A stretch of DNA of 31,613 nt from contig CBCXTV010000015.1 in assembly GCA_965178125.1 (NCBI GenBank), positions 1-31,613 on the forward strand, written 5' to 3'. The translations under genes were made by a program, and so were the position numbers. The notes beneath the pieces are model-generated. The model was given only the letters and a program-made list of their open reading frames with translations. It was not told where the DNA came from and made no database searches. The DNA is from Bilabrum cf. latius (taxonomy: Eukaryota > Bigyra: Bicosoecida > Bigyra > Bicosoecida). Positions 1 through 9,036 of the stretch are shown here, in pieces. Numbering within the stretch: position 1 is the first letter of the stretch; each line of letters starts with the position of its first letter.

Positions 1-422
1 GCCCGCAATGTCGGTGGGCAGCTCTCATGCCGTGCGGCCCCAAAGGAAATCGGATTCTCAGTTCGAACTCCTCGACCGATCTTGTGTCACACATTGGCTT
101 TAGCGATGTTCGCGATGTAGACTGTGGTTTGACGTGGCTTTCATTCGAAATTGGACTTCGATTTAAGGCTTCGCGTTTCAAAGACGAACATGTCACCATG
201 AATGACTTACACAACCAGCATGGATCGCCCACGGATTGTTTCCAGCCGGCGCAAGGCCACGCCCACGGGAGCGTCTTCTACGGGACGGTGACTTCGCGAT
301 CACCACACCGCTCGGTTAAGCCGGAGGGAGGAGTGACGCGGATACCGCTGCGCTGGGTGTTATATGAGGTTCTGTTCCAATTCTGCCGTTCGCCTGTTCT
401 AGGATGTTGGGTCTTCTTTACG

Positions 423-671
423 TTATGTGTTCGCGTACGGCGCCGTCGGCGCTCGCTCGCCAAAAGTCAATGGCGGGAGGGCGGCTTCATCCAGGCTTCT
501 CAGACGCTCCCAAAGCGCGGGCGCCCGCGGAATAATGCTACAGAGCATCTCCCATGGCAACCGCTCACTGCCGTCCTGTGCCTGAGGTCGCCACCACGGC
601 ACATCCACCTTCATGATCTCTCCGCTCGCACGCCCGCCCAAAACTGCGCGACATTTTCGATTTCGCCACAT
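423..671 (-). CDS. R1 gene, segment F, probable 3-prime exon, copy 1
   Basis: An 82-codon open frame on the minus strand, with an in-frame ATG at 671 and a stop at 423. It reads like coding sequence (for example ERLPWEMLCSIIPRAPALWE and LDEAALPPLTFGERAP), without the low complexity seen in the competing plus-strand frames. It is preserved without frame change in copy 2 at 25512-25760. I recognise no domain. Because it lies downstream of segments A-E on the same strand, it is most simply the last exon of the same gene, but the splice join is not proven and it could be a separate small gene. Confidence 0.4.
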   Translation of the reverse strand: MWRNRKCRAVLGGRASGEIMKVDVPWWRPQAQDGSERLPWEMLCSIIPRAPALWERLRSLDEAALPPLTFGERAPTAPYANT

Positions 672-1051
672 GGACAGCTAGTGTCAACCACTCATTCCAG
701 AGACACTGCGCATGAAGACGGAATCATGTTTCTCCAAAGAAGCACGAGGTCCAGATGGAGCATGCCATGCACATGTATCGCCGAAGCACCTCCGATTTTA
801 CGGCAACACGCAAGCATCCAACAGATCGCGTAACATCGACGGACGTGTCAACATCACGACAGTGGTTCCTCGCACGCCGAGTGGCAGTATCAAGTCGAGC
901 CGGGGGCAACAAATCATGTTTACATCGGACATCGTCACAATATGTGCCCAACTTGTCGCTTCTCCGACGAAAAAATCTCACCGAGTTTCATCAACCTCAG
1001 ATTTTCAGCATGTCCATGTGGCTTTTTTTAGTCCATCTAGATTGGACGCGC

Positions 1052-1345
1052 TCAAACCACCTGTCGGCACCGCGCGGTCTGGAAGCAGCGCTTTCTGTAC
1101 ATGTCGACGCGTGCGCGTCGCTGTCGTTGCCAGCGCTGGGAGTTCGCGCCGTCCTGCGCCGGCTCCGGCTCTGTGACGAGCCAAGTCATGACATTCGTGA
1201 GCTGCCCATTGCTCTCGCTCAGGGCTTCCGTGACGCTCATCCCCTCCGGGTCCTCTTGCAGGACGCGAAGCGCGTTCGTTGGGGCTAAGTCGCGGAGAAA
1301 CTGGGCAGGCTCACGGCCTTCTGCCTGAGCATGAGCTACCCCGTG
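1052..1345 (-). CDS. R1 gene, segment E, probable exon, copy 1
   Basis: This minus-strand open stretch follows the GT25-like segment D and overlaps its end in another frame. It includes QFLRDLAPTNALRVLQ and a hydrophilic tail rich in Arg and Gln that ends near 1052. The protein-like stretch from QFLRDLAP onward is kept in copy 2 (26143-26404), while the bases just before it differ between copies (a net 5-base change plus a 1-base change). An intron border or a frameshift between D and E is therefore likely. A GACAG/GTGGTT donor-like site lies near 1060. Function is unknown. Confidence 0.35.
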   Translation of the reverse strand, partial: HGVAHAQAEGREPAQFLRDLAPTNALRVLQEDPEGMSVTEALSESNGQLTNVMTWLVTEPEPAQDGANSQRWQRQRRARVDMYRKRCFQTARCRQVV

Positions 1346-2399
1346 GAAAAAAGCCCCATTGGTCGTCCGCGCGTCCGAAAGGACCGCACCATGCGCCCGA
1401 TGGGTATTCGATCCATCCACGCGACACCAACATGTCGCGAAGTTGAGCGTCCTGGGTCCACAGGTCGAGGGACCGCGGCGGACGTTGTGTGATCCACACA
1501 TAGGGCATGCTACCGCTGGCTAACGGTACGCGCGCATACACACGAGGCTCACCAGACCATTCCAATGAGATGAGTTCCCGCACGCGATACCCTCCGCCAT
1601 GAGAACACGTTCTGCCGGGCAGTTCACGTGTCCCTGACTGCGACCACCAACGCGCCCAAGCATTGGATCGCACCGCGCCGGCTAAATTCATCGACACGTG
1701 CTTATCGGAAAATCCGCCTATGGGCGGGCACACCAAGCACGCACCGCACTGTTGTTGTGGCAACTCACCGTTCATTTGGTTCATCAACCAAACGTCGATG
1801 TGCCCCGGTTTCGTGCGACCCATACGATCGAGGAGGTATCGAGCGCCAGCCGCCGTGAAGCCCAGCATAGTGCTGCCATAACTGACGCGGTTGCCGCGCA
1901 CGTTCCGTTTTTGCTCCGGCTGCGCGGCGTTCCATGACAACCACACGACATTGCCACGCTGAACGCGAGCCGCTTCGTTGCAGATCGCTACGAGGTCGGT
2001 TAATTCTGGGCTCACTTCGGAAAATCCTTCTGGCACGGCTCGCCCTTCCGCCCGCTCGAGCCCGGAGATCATGGGAGTCGCCTGTGATTCTCGTCGCGAT
2101 CTCTTAGACCGCTGGCCGGCTGTGACCTCCGCCCTGTGCGCCGCCGTCCCGCCTTGGCTCCCCGGGCGACCGGCTCCGGTGGAGCCTGCGGAGACAGCGG
2201 ACGCAGGGACTCCGGCGGATGAGGCAGCAGCCCCTGACCCCGGCCCGCCCGTACTCTGCTCTCCGATCAACGGCATCCATGTTTCCGGGGCGAGGTCGTC
2301 CCAAGGGTATGCCCGCCAGTCGTGCTCGCAGTATAAGAAGAGGGTGTCCGGCGCGTGGCGCTCGTCAAGCATCCACGGGAATGCACAATCCTCCACCAA
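1311..2399 (-). CDS. GT25-like protein, R1 gene segment D, copy 1
   Basis: This is the longest convincing reading frame in R1 (362 codons). The frame opens after a TGA. The first listed codon is TTG, and the first ATG is at 2372 (the Met of PWMLDERHAP), so the start is either that ATG or a splice acceptor upstream. Visible features are FLYCEHDWRA at residues 21-30 (acidic, metal-site-like), a Gly/Ala/Ser-rich linker at about 49-100, WLSWN at 153-157, GSTMLGFTAAGARYLL at 175-190, HIDVWL at 200-205, a Cys cluster CGACLVCPP at 218-226, and SGTREL at 255-260. The order acidic motif, then GST..GA.yLL, then p.hiDvwL resembles glycosyltransferase family 25 and a protein family I associate with dinoflagellates. 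Enzyme activity is inferred only. The last residues differ from copy 2 because of a small indel, and the real exon may end near 1350. Confidence 0.6.
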   Translation of the reverse strand: MVEDCAFPWMLDERHAPDTLFLYCEHDWRAYPWDDLAPETWMPLIGEQSTGGPGSGAAASSAGVPASAVSAGSTGAGRPGSQGGTAAHRAEVTAGQRSKRSRRESQATPMISGLERAEGRAVPEGFSEVSPELTDLVAICNEAARVQRGNVVWLSWNAAQPEQKRNVRGNRVSYGSTMLGFTAAGARYLLDRMGRTKPGHIDVWLMNQMNGELPQQQCGACLVCPPIGGFSDKHVSMNLAGAVRSNAWARWWSQSGTRELPGRTCSHGGGYRVRELISLEWSGEPRVYARVPLASGSMPYVWITQRPPRSLDLWTQDAQLRDMLVSRGWIEYPSGAWCGPFGRADDQWGFFPRGSSCSGRRP

Positions 2400-2700
2400 T
2401 GAAGTATCCGATCACATGGGAAGGAAATGAAACACCCACATGCTTCAGAAAAAACCACCCGCAATGCATGGACACTGGATGCGTGAACGGACTTATGGTT
2501 TGCGATTCACGGGCCAAGCCGCCCGAAACCAATACCAGATGCAGTGCGGGATCGGCACCTCCGGCGTCATCTTCGCAGTGCGTCCAATACATGCTAAGAT
2601 CTGCGCCGGTCTCAATCTGTACGGCAAGTACGGAAAATAGCTGGCCGTCTCCGCGGTTTCGTGCGTCAGCATGAGCACCTGAAATCAGACATATGAACAT
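2365..2700 (-). CDS. R1 gene, possible exon (segment C), copy 1
   Basis: A minus-strand open frame of 111 codons just upstream of the GT25-like segment. A good acceptor-like sequence, CTGATTTCAG, precedes it near 2675, followed by a frame that contains LFSVLAVQIETGADLSMYWT and an acidic run CEDDAGGADP. Two other minus frames are also open in parts of this stretch, so the frame choice is uncertain. It may be the exon before segment D, since the acidic and hydrophobic mix would fit the N-terminal half of a GT25-like fold. I recognise no domain. Confidence 0.25.
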   Translation of the reverse strand: MFICLISGAHADARNRGDGQLFSVLAVQIETGADLSMYWTHCEDDAGGADPALHLVLVSGGLARESQTISPFTHPVSMHCGWFFLKHVGVSFPSHVIGYFIGGGLCIPVDA

Positions 2701-2877
2701 GACATTGGATGTACCTGGAGTTCATGGCATTTCAGTGGAAAATCGGTTCGAAAACATGGGAAACGTATGACATTTTTCTCGGGCCACAAGCACCGACGGC
2801 GACCAGCTCATCTGATGCTATGTGATTCCAAAATGGAACAGAGCGCCAAAAATATGGAACCAACCTAGCCGTGTATG

Positions 2878-3336
2878 TCATGACACGTGAGCAACTGTGA
2901 CGCGAAAAATCCCCATCAGCGCCTGCACCGGGCGGCCCAGAACCATCGTTACATGCTTCTCCGGGCTGTAAGCCGCAGATTTCAACGCGAGGTCAAGTCT
3001 CACTCGCTGCAAGAGCTCTGCTGTGCCTGCGGCGACGGTGGCGGCGGCACTGGCTGTAGCGGGTGCAGCGGCGCCTGCGGCCGTGGCCGCAGTGCTCGTC
3101 GGAGGCCCCACGGCGGCGGCGGCGGCTGCTGCGCGCCATCGCATGGACGTATCGACGTCAGGCTGGTCATGCGCGGCAGCGAGCCGTGCGGGTCTGCCCA
3201 AGCGCTGCTCTGTGAGCGCCACCCACTCCGGCGGAGCTGGTGGCGCCGGCTCCGCTTGCGCTGCGCTGTGCTGGGGCATGGAGCGCCGTGACAGGGCTCG
3301 CGGCGCAAGACGCACCAGAGCTTCGGCCCCAAACAT
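2878..3336 (-). CDS. R1 gene, segment B, Ala-rich exon, copy 1
   Basis: A 152-codon minus-strand frame from an ATG at 3336 to a stop at 2878. It starts MFGAEALVRLAPRALSRRSM, passes through a long Ala/Thr/Pro-rich tract (about residues 65-105), and ends with ELLQRVRLDLALKSAAYSP and a C-terminal VLGRPVQALMGIFRVTVAH. A strong acceptor-like TTTGTTTTGCAG lies upstream near 3495. In copy 2, 145 bases inside this segment (3133-3277 here) are missing, which changes the upstream frame while leaving the C-terminal half intact. I recognise no domain. The Ala tract comes from GCC/GCG repeats and may be a linker. Confidence 0.4.
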   Translation of the reverse strand: MFGAEALVRLAPRALSRRSMPQHSAAQAEPAPPAPPEWVALTEQRLGRPARLAAAHDQPDVDTSMRWRAAAAAAAVGPPTSTAATAAGAAAPATASAAATVAAGTAELLQRVRLDLALKSAAYSPEKHVTMVLGRPVQALMGIFRVTVAHVS

Positions 3337-3853
3337 GCCACGAGCTGTGTCTCATCATGCGGGTGCGTGTGTCCTCACCCCGCGTCGCAATCCAATCTTC
3401 AGTGACGCACAGGCACTCTCATTCCAACCCATGCTGGATCACAATTTCCCAGACACATGCCATCAATCGCAAGTCCACATGACACAAAACACCTGCAAAA
3501 CAAACAAGCTCGATCACTCAGCTGAGCAGTGAAACACCCCATGGCCATGTGATTTCATTCACTGCGACAAGAGAAATACCACAATTCGATCGGTTTTCGG
3601 ACAGATGCGGGGAACCTCACGATTTTCCATGAACGCTCGAAGCCCCACAGATTCAGTTTCCCAGACGCGCCCGATTGGATACGTTTTTCCGCGACCACCG
3701 TATCGCCTCCATTTCTCCGGGGCCTCTATACATGCAAAAGACTTTTACACACTGTACATAGACCGATGCCAGAGAATCGTCGATGCAGGGCGAACAGCTC
3801 CTGTCATCGACATTCGGTGTTGTGCGAACGGCTCCAATCACCGACAGGATCTC

Positions 3854-4384
3854 CTATGGCCATCGCTCTCCAATCGAGCGCGCACGGCGTCTGAGCTCCA
3901 AGCCCTGTTCTTGGCTGCAGCCGATAAAAAAGCAACGTCTAAAAAACTCGGTCCACTCGGATGAAGCAAGCGGTCGCGAGTCGCGCGCGTCCGCAGGGAC
4001 GAGCGCGGCATTCAGCACGCTCCCAGTTGAGCAATGCAACCAGGCACGACGGTCGAGCTCCTTCAAATAATGCTGCTTTCGAACGAGAGGATTACCGGAA
4101 CGACTTGGCGCGGATGCGGCTATGGCAGTGCGTCCATTCTGCACGTCTGTTATCCACGCATTGTACTGATTCCGTATGTCCGAAATGTGCCGGCGAATCC
4201 ATTCCTGTGACCGCGGGCTGTCAAGCCTGCGCGCCGGGACTGCGGCACGAGCCTCGCCGGGTTCGCTGGCCGGCGTGATAGGACTCGGGACACAAAGATC
4301 ACAATTCATCCTGTGGCTGTCACCAGATGTCTGCGTAAACCACACCGCATGCTCCGACACTGCATCTCGGATGATGTGCTCCAT
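3854..4384 (-). CDS. R1 gene, segment A, probable first exon, copy 1
   Basis: A 176-codon minus-strand frame with a true ATG at 4384 (MEHIIRDAVSEHAVWFTQ) and a stop at 3854. Composition is ordinary and globular: a charged, amphipathic middle (EWIRRHISDIRNQYNAWITD), a KQHYLKELDRRAWLH stretch, and a C-terminal EWTEFFRRCFFIGCSQEQ. No other ATG lies upstream in frame, and about 1.1 kb upstream is non-coding, so this is the likely 5-prime coding exon of the R1 gene. Copy 2 carries a 1-base insertion that breaks this frame near 29190, and copy 3 keeps only the first 16 codons before the window ends. I do not recognise the family. Confidence 0.45.
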   Translation of the reverse strand: MEHIIRDAVSEHAVWFTQTSGDSHRMNCDLCVPSPITPASEPGEARAAVPARRLDSPRSQEWIRRHISDIRNQYNAWITDVQNGRTAIAASAPSRSGNPLVRKQHYLKELDRRAWLHCSTGSVLNAALVPADARDSRPLASSEWTEFFRRCFFIGCSQEQGLELRRRARSIGERWP

Positions 4385-5492
4385 GCGTGGGAATGAAAAA
4401 CATGTCGCACATGCTCCCCGAAAGAAAAATCAAGCATGAGAGAAAACATTGCTCCCCGCATCGTCCTGAAAACATCAACCTCAGTAAAGGTCATGGGAAA
4501 CACCTGAGGGGTTTTGTTCTCTTTTGATCGATCGCACAACGGCACACGCACAATCGTCGGGCAAAGCATTGGCACCACGTGGCGACGACCCATACCCAAA
4601 AAAAAGTCACTGCGACTCCGCACCGGCAACTCGCGCTCTTTCCGGGCAAGCCCGAAAAGCCGGGGACAATTTGCCGGGCAATGCTGATGATGAAATCCCA
4701 TATAGAGAGAAGATACACGAACTCCGACAGAAACACGCTGGCCCCACACACAAAGATCCCCAGTGTTTATACATGCGCTAACTTTTTCCTGTACAAGATC
4801 GAGTCACACAACCAAGCGGGGATGCTAATACAACTTGACACTCGACGGTACCGCATCAATGAGGACGCTCCTTCTCAACACCGGCGCGCTGAAGATTCAT
4901 GACAAACGATGACAGCCGACAAAGGCGCTTGCGTCCCAGGAACCAACAGGGGCTCTATTCAATACGCGGAAAAAGGACTCAGAAAACGATTCTGAATGAT
5001 GACGACAGGGACTAAACAGCTCCATGAACAACTATGTCACACGATCGTCGGCGCAAGTAATCGCACCGCCTAGCCGGTAACCAACGCAGCTGTACAAAGC
5101 CCTCACAGAGAGACTAGACAGTCCACATGACAACCGCCGAATCACACGGCGCACGATCGCCAACGAAACTATACACATAACATCCGCGTGGCACCGCAAC
5201 TGAGAAGACGAGAAAAAAAAAAGGAAGCACATGAACAGTCGTTGCCGCCAAAGAAGTGCCGCTACACATGTGGTCTCGTGGGCGACTGACCGCGGGCAAC
5301 GCGCAATCCGGCAGTGCCCAGTGGACATAGACCGCCACGTAACAGGTCTGACCACCAATCCGGGGTGCACAGACACCCTAGAGGGACGTGTATCCTGTGC
5401 CCAGACCGGATTCGATTTTCCGGTCGGTTTCTGGGGCCCATTCTGAGGCCGGATTCTGTCCAGGACTTCCGCGGAAAAAAGCCGATACCCTT
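4385..5492. other. R1 non-coding flank upstream of the segment A gene
   Basis: About 1.1 kb with no convincing gene. It lies 5-prime of the minus-strand gene and so should contain its promoter, but I see no clear TATA box or other known signal. It contains the 99-bp shared block (5021-5119), an A-rich run at 5213-5221, and at its right end a stretch with CCGGATT and CCGGTC motifs that stops at the R1 border. The open frames crossing it run on both strands and look like chance. Confidence 0.5.
5021..5119 (+). repeat. 99-bp interspersed block P, copy in R1 copy 1
   Basis: The block starts TCCATGAACAACTATGTCAC and ends AGAGACTAGAC. It recurs in R1 copy 2 (29974-30072), inverted in copy 3 (30829-30927), and once in each 5.7-kb unit (9987-10085 and 15685-15783). 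It is therefore shared between two otherwise unrelated repeat families. Confidence 0.9.
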
Positions 5493-5741
5493 CTGTTGGC
5501 GACCCCGTCTTTCGAACACACCTTTCGGGACTAAAATCCAGCCCCGAAAACAAGCCCGCCCCAGGGCGCTTTGCGTCACTCTACTGTGGGGTCCTCGAGG
5601 GGCCCAAAAAACGAACCGGGGACGAGCCCCGAAAAGCGTCGCGACCGGGGCCCGCCCTGTGATCCCTGCGATAGGAAGAGCTGGGAATGGCGGCCCGCGG
5701 GCCTGCTGCGACTGGAGCGTCAAAGTCGACAAGGTCCCAGA
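5493..5741 (+). repeat. Truncated 375-bp monomer at the array left edge
   Basis: Only the last 249 bases of the monomer are present (CTGTTGGCG to AAGGTCCCAG). The missing first part matches the piece that ends the array at 16903, so the two edges together make one whole monomer. Confidence 0.9.
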
Positions 5742-5980
5742 CAGGATGCGGTGCCACCTGGCCCGACACGAGCTGGTGTACTATGCGTGCGCGGCGCTAC
5801 GCGGAGTTTGAGGTGCCGATCAGTTTCCTCTGCAACCGCTACGCCACCTGGACCCCTGCCGCACAGAGAGACGCCCGACCCCTGCCACACAAAGAGATGT
5901 CGACGGCGCGCTGCCAGCGGAAGCACATTGGGCGAAGCGGCCTGGACATCCTCGAGACCCTGGAGAAATCAAGGCCGGCG

Positions 5981-6410
5981 CCATCGAAATCCATGCCGCC
6001 GCCGCCATGGAAATCCATGGCGCCGCCATCGAAATCCATGCCGCCGCCACCGAAATCCATGCCGCCGCCGCCATCGTCGAAATCCATTCCGCCGCCAACA
6101 CCGAAATCCATGCCGCCGCCACCGAAATCCATGCCGCCGCCGCCATCGAAATCCGTGCCGGGCGTGCGCGGCGCTACGCGGAGCCGAAGATGCCGATCAG
6201 CTTCCTCTGCAACCGCCACGCCACCTGGGCCCCTGCCACACAAAGAGACACCCGACCCCTGCCACACAGAGAGATGCCGACGGCGCGCTACCAACGGGAG
6301 CACATGCCCCTGGTGTAGAAGGCCCGACGCCGCCGCCGCGACCGAAATGCATGCCGCCGCCACCGAAATCCATGCCGCCGCAGCCATCGAAATCAATGCC
6401 GCCGCTGCCG
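5981..6410 (+). repeat. 21/24-bp minisatellite blocks, unit 1 (5981-6160 and 6328-6410)
   Basis: Tandem copies built on ACCGAAATCCATGCCGCCGC, of 21 or 24 bases, with ACC/ATC and TCC/TGC variants. Every unit length is a multiple of three. All three plus frames stay open (repeating KSMPPPP, EIHAAAT and RNPCRRH types), as do the minus frames (GGGGMDF, AAAWISV). If it is coding, the frame cannot be chosen from the sequence alone. The two blocks are separated by a direct repeat containing GATGCCGATCAGCTTCCTCT. Confidence 0.9.
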
Positions 6411-6493
6411 AGCTCCGTCTCGCCAACCCACCGTCACTTTCAATCAAATCTGCTGGAATTTCCAGCGCTGTGCGGGAACGCGAGATTGAGAAC
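6411..6493 (+). repeat. 82-bp block, first copy in unit 1
   Basis: Runs from AGCTCCGTCTCGCC to GAGATTGAGAAC. It recurs at 10210-10292 in a different context and at the matching places in unit 2. At 6493 it is followed by GCGCACCTCC, and at 10292 by the 406-bp block, so it behaves as a separate module. Confidence 0.85.
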
Positions 6494-6800
6494 GCGCACC
6501 TCCGAGGAATTCCTGTTCGAGACATTCCCCTGGTTTTGACCCAGCACTGGTGATTGAGGCCACAGCGGCGGTCGAGCGGGTGGCTGCAGCAACGGCGGCC
6601 GAGTCCGCAACGGCGGCGGTTACGGCAGGGACCCCGCAAACTCTCTACTGGAAACCGAACGCCAGGTTTGCTGGGTGGAGACCCCAGAACCCTTGGCCAT
6701 GAAACCTTGCCATAGAAGGAAGGAGAGGCTCTTCGGTTTTATGACTCGGGGATACGAAGAGCTGGGAATAGCGGGCGAGCAGAAGTCCGGCCAGCCGGCC

Positions 6801-6907
6801 ACCGAAATCCACGCCGCCGCCGCCATCGAAATCCATGCCGCCGCCACCGAAATCCATGCCGCCGCCGCCACCGAAATCCATGCCGCCGTCACCACCGAAA
6901 TCCATGC
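6801..6907 (+). repeat. 21/24-bp minisatellite, third block of unit 1
   Basis: Five units of the same GAAATCCATGCCGCC type, opening directly after CCAGCCGGCC. The sequence just before it, GCGGGCGAGCAGAAGTCCGG, recurs in near form at about 7108-7130 without the minisatellite. This suggests the array expanded inside, or was inserted into, an older duplicated sequence. Confidence 0.85.
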
Positions 6908-7800
6908 TCGCGCCACACATGCCGCTGGTGTAGCAGGCATGCGCGTTGGACACATGCCTCCGGCGCCGCACGGCTTGATCTGGGAGCGGTTGCTCGAGGC
7001 CACCATGCCGGCTCCAGTGGAGGAGGACTCGCGCGGCTGCTCTCCCCCTAGGAGTCCCGGCCTCCTGATCGAGGCTGAGCTCCGAGGATAGGAAGAGCTG
7101 GGAATAGCGGGCGGGCAGGAGTCCGGCCAGCCGGCCACATGAACGTCTTGTTATGCGACAACGAAAGAGGTGGGCTTCCTGCAGCACGACTTCCGCTGCA
7201 AGGGGATCAGCCCCACGTTCCGCGCCGCCTTCGCCGCAGCGTTGGGCGCCGAAACCGCTGGCGCCACATCTACGCGACGACGCTGGCCATGGAACCTCGG
7301 CAAAGTGAAAGGAACGGCGCTTTCGGCACTTGGAATAACCGAGCCAGGCGCCGTTCACAGTTACGGGTCCGGTGCATGAAACGAGGCTGGAGCTCTTGGC
7401 CACCTTGGGCCAAGGATTGGCTATGAGGGTTGGGTGCAAGGGTCCTCGTGCCGCTCTGGCTTTCGTTGCCGCGAAGTGGTCGAAAAACGGCCGTTTTGGG
7501 GCGCGGACTGGCGCCTCGCGACCTGTGGGACCTATGGCTCCGGTACGAGAAACGGACGGGAAGCGAACGACAACACCGGGGCCGGGTGGCGGGGCACGAA
7601 CTGCAAACGGACGGGAAACGAGCGGCAGGACCAGCAAGGCGGAGACGGGCAGGAGGCGGACTGGCCATGGAAATCTGCAGGGAAAGAAGGAACGGCGCTT
7701 TCGGCACTTGGGACTCCCCTGCCCACCGGAAGGAATTGGTCTTCTTCGCCACCCACCGATGCTGCCTCCCAAGCATTCCCGCAGCTGGCCCATATAATAC

Positions 7801-7881
7801 AACGTCATCGCCGAGCTCGGGAAGACCAAGCAGAAAGTGTTCTGCGAAATGTTCAAGTTCAGCCGGCGGCCGCCGAGGGCA
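7801..7881 (+). other. Exon-like segment ending at a GTGAGT donor, unit 1
   Basis: Twenty-seven plus-strand codons after an in-frame stop read as an ordinary basic peptide (AELGKTKQKVFCEMFKFSRR), then GGCA/GTGAGT at 7882, a consensus-like 5-prime splice site. The same segment occurs in unit 2 (13503-13583). It may be an exon remnant, but no upstream or downstream partner exon can be assigned, and the GTGAGT belongs to the edge of the next repeat block, so this is weak. Confidence 0.2.
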
Positions 7882-7882
7882 G

Positions 7883-8288
7883 TGAGTGAGCCACGCCGGC
7901 CGGCATACTCGCGGCCATTCTACTTCTGTACGACTTTCCGCGGCTCGTCTAGAGGCGGACGGACCACTTGAGCTCTCAAGGCGGACTCCGAAAGCTCTTT
8001 TGAACAGCGGTCCAGGAATACCTCGCACAGCCGACATTGTTCCAAAGCCTGCGCTGCAAAGGCCTCGCCGACGTCCTAATCCAACGCGACAGCTTCTTAT
8101 AAAACCGGTTGTACACCACAATTGGAAACAAAACATCCCTAGCAGAGGCGTCAGGCAGGGGACCACTCGACCGCGGCGAACGGCTCGCGTCTCGAGGGCC
8201 ACCAATAGCGTCGTCTGGTGGATGGTTCTACGGCGCCTTCCGACGAGTCGGAATTCCTCCTCGTTTAGGTAGTATACGAGAGCCGGGT
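7883..8288 (+). repeat. 406-bp block S, unit 1 first copy
   Basis: Starts TGAGTGAGCCACGCCGGCCG and runs to the first base before a 375-bp monomer. It recurs at 10293-10698, 13585-13990 and 15990-16395. Its inner 196 bases (8029-8224) also occur upstream of the Rep-like gene at 20367-20560. It contains TTCTTATAAAACC, where the length of the C/G run differs between copies. Confidence 0.92.
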
Positions 8289-9036
8289 GACGCGGAGAGC
8301 AGGTGGAAAAAAAAACGCACTGGTGAATGGTAGGTCCCCACGACCTGTTGGCGTCCCCCCTTTCGAGCACACCTTTCGGGGCGAAAACCCGCCCCGCGAA
8401 GCGTCCCGACGAACTGTTGGCGACCCCCTCTTTCGAGCACACCTTTCGGGACTAAAATCCAGCCCCGAAAACAAGCCCGCCCAAGGGCGCTTTGCGTCAC
8501 TCTACTGTGGGGTCCTCGAGGGGCCCAAAAAACGAACCGGGGACGGCCCCGAAAAGGGTCGCGACCGGGGCCCGCCCTGTGGTCCCTGCAATAGGAAGAG
8601 CTGGGAATGGCGGCCCGCGGGCTTGTTGCGACTGGAGCGTCAAAGTCGACAAGGTCCCAGAAGACGCGGAGAGCAGGTGGAAAAAAAAACGCACTGGTGA
8701 ATGGTAGGTCCCCACGACCTGTTGGCGTCCCCCCTTTCGAGCACACCTTTCGGGGCCAAAACTCGCCCCGCGAAGCGTCCCCACGAACTGTTGGCGACTC
8801 CGTCTTTCGAACACACCTTTCGGGACTAAAATCCAGCCCCGAAAACAAGCCCGCCCCAGGGCGCTTTGCGTCACTCTACTGTGGGGTCCTCGAGGGGCCC
8901 AAAAAACGAACCGGGGACGGGCCCCGAAAAGCGTCGCAACCGGGCCCCGCCCTGTGATCCCTGCGATAGGAAGAGCCGGGAATGGCGGCCCGCGGGCCTG
9001 CTGCGACTGGAGCGTCAAAGTCGACAAGGTCCCAGA
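8289..9036 (+). repeat. Tandem pair of 375-bp monomers, unit 1
   Basis: Two head-to-tail monomers (8289-8662 and 8663-9036), each GACGCGGAGAGCAGGTGG, an A run, CTTTCGAGCACACCTTTCGG twice in variant forms, then AAAATCCAGCCCCG and a GC-rich tail ending AAGGTCCCAGA. Within each monomer the two CACACCTTTCGG parts look like an older internal duplication. Confidence 0.92.

Larger units (their letters stand above)
1..5492 (+). repeat. Long repeat R1, copy 1 (left edge cut by the window)
   Basis: The first 5492 bases recur at 25090-30452 at roughly 99 percent identity by eye, in the same orientation. The match starts at base 1, so the true left border may lie outside the window. The right border is sharp: both copies read up to GCCGATACCCT and then differ, entering the 5.7-kb array here and a palindrome in copy 2. 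The main length difference is 145 bases (3133-3277) absent from copy 2. R1 carries a minus-strand gene in segments between 4384 and 423, plus about 1.1 kb of non-coding flank that includes a 99-bp block also found in the array. Confidence 0.95.

Noticed and set aside
3133-3277. The 145-base difference considered as a precise intron present in one copy only.
   Set aside because: No placement of the edges allowed by the GC microhomology gives GT-AG or GC-AG ends.
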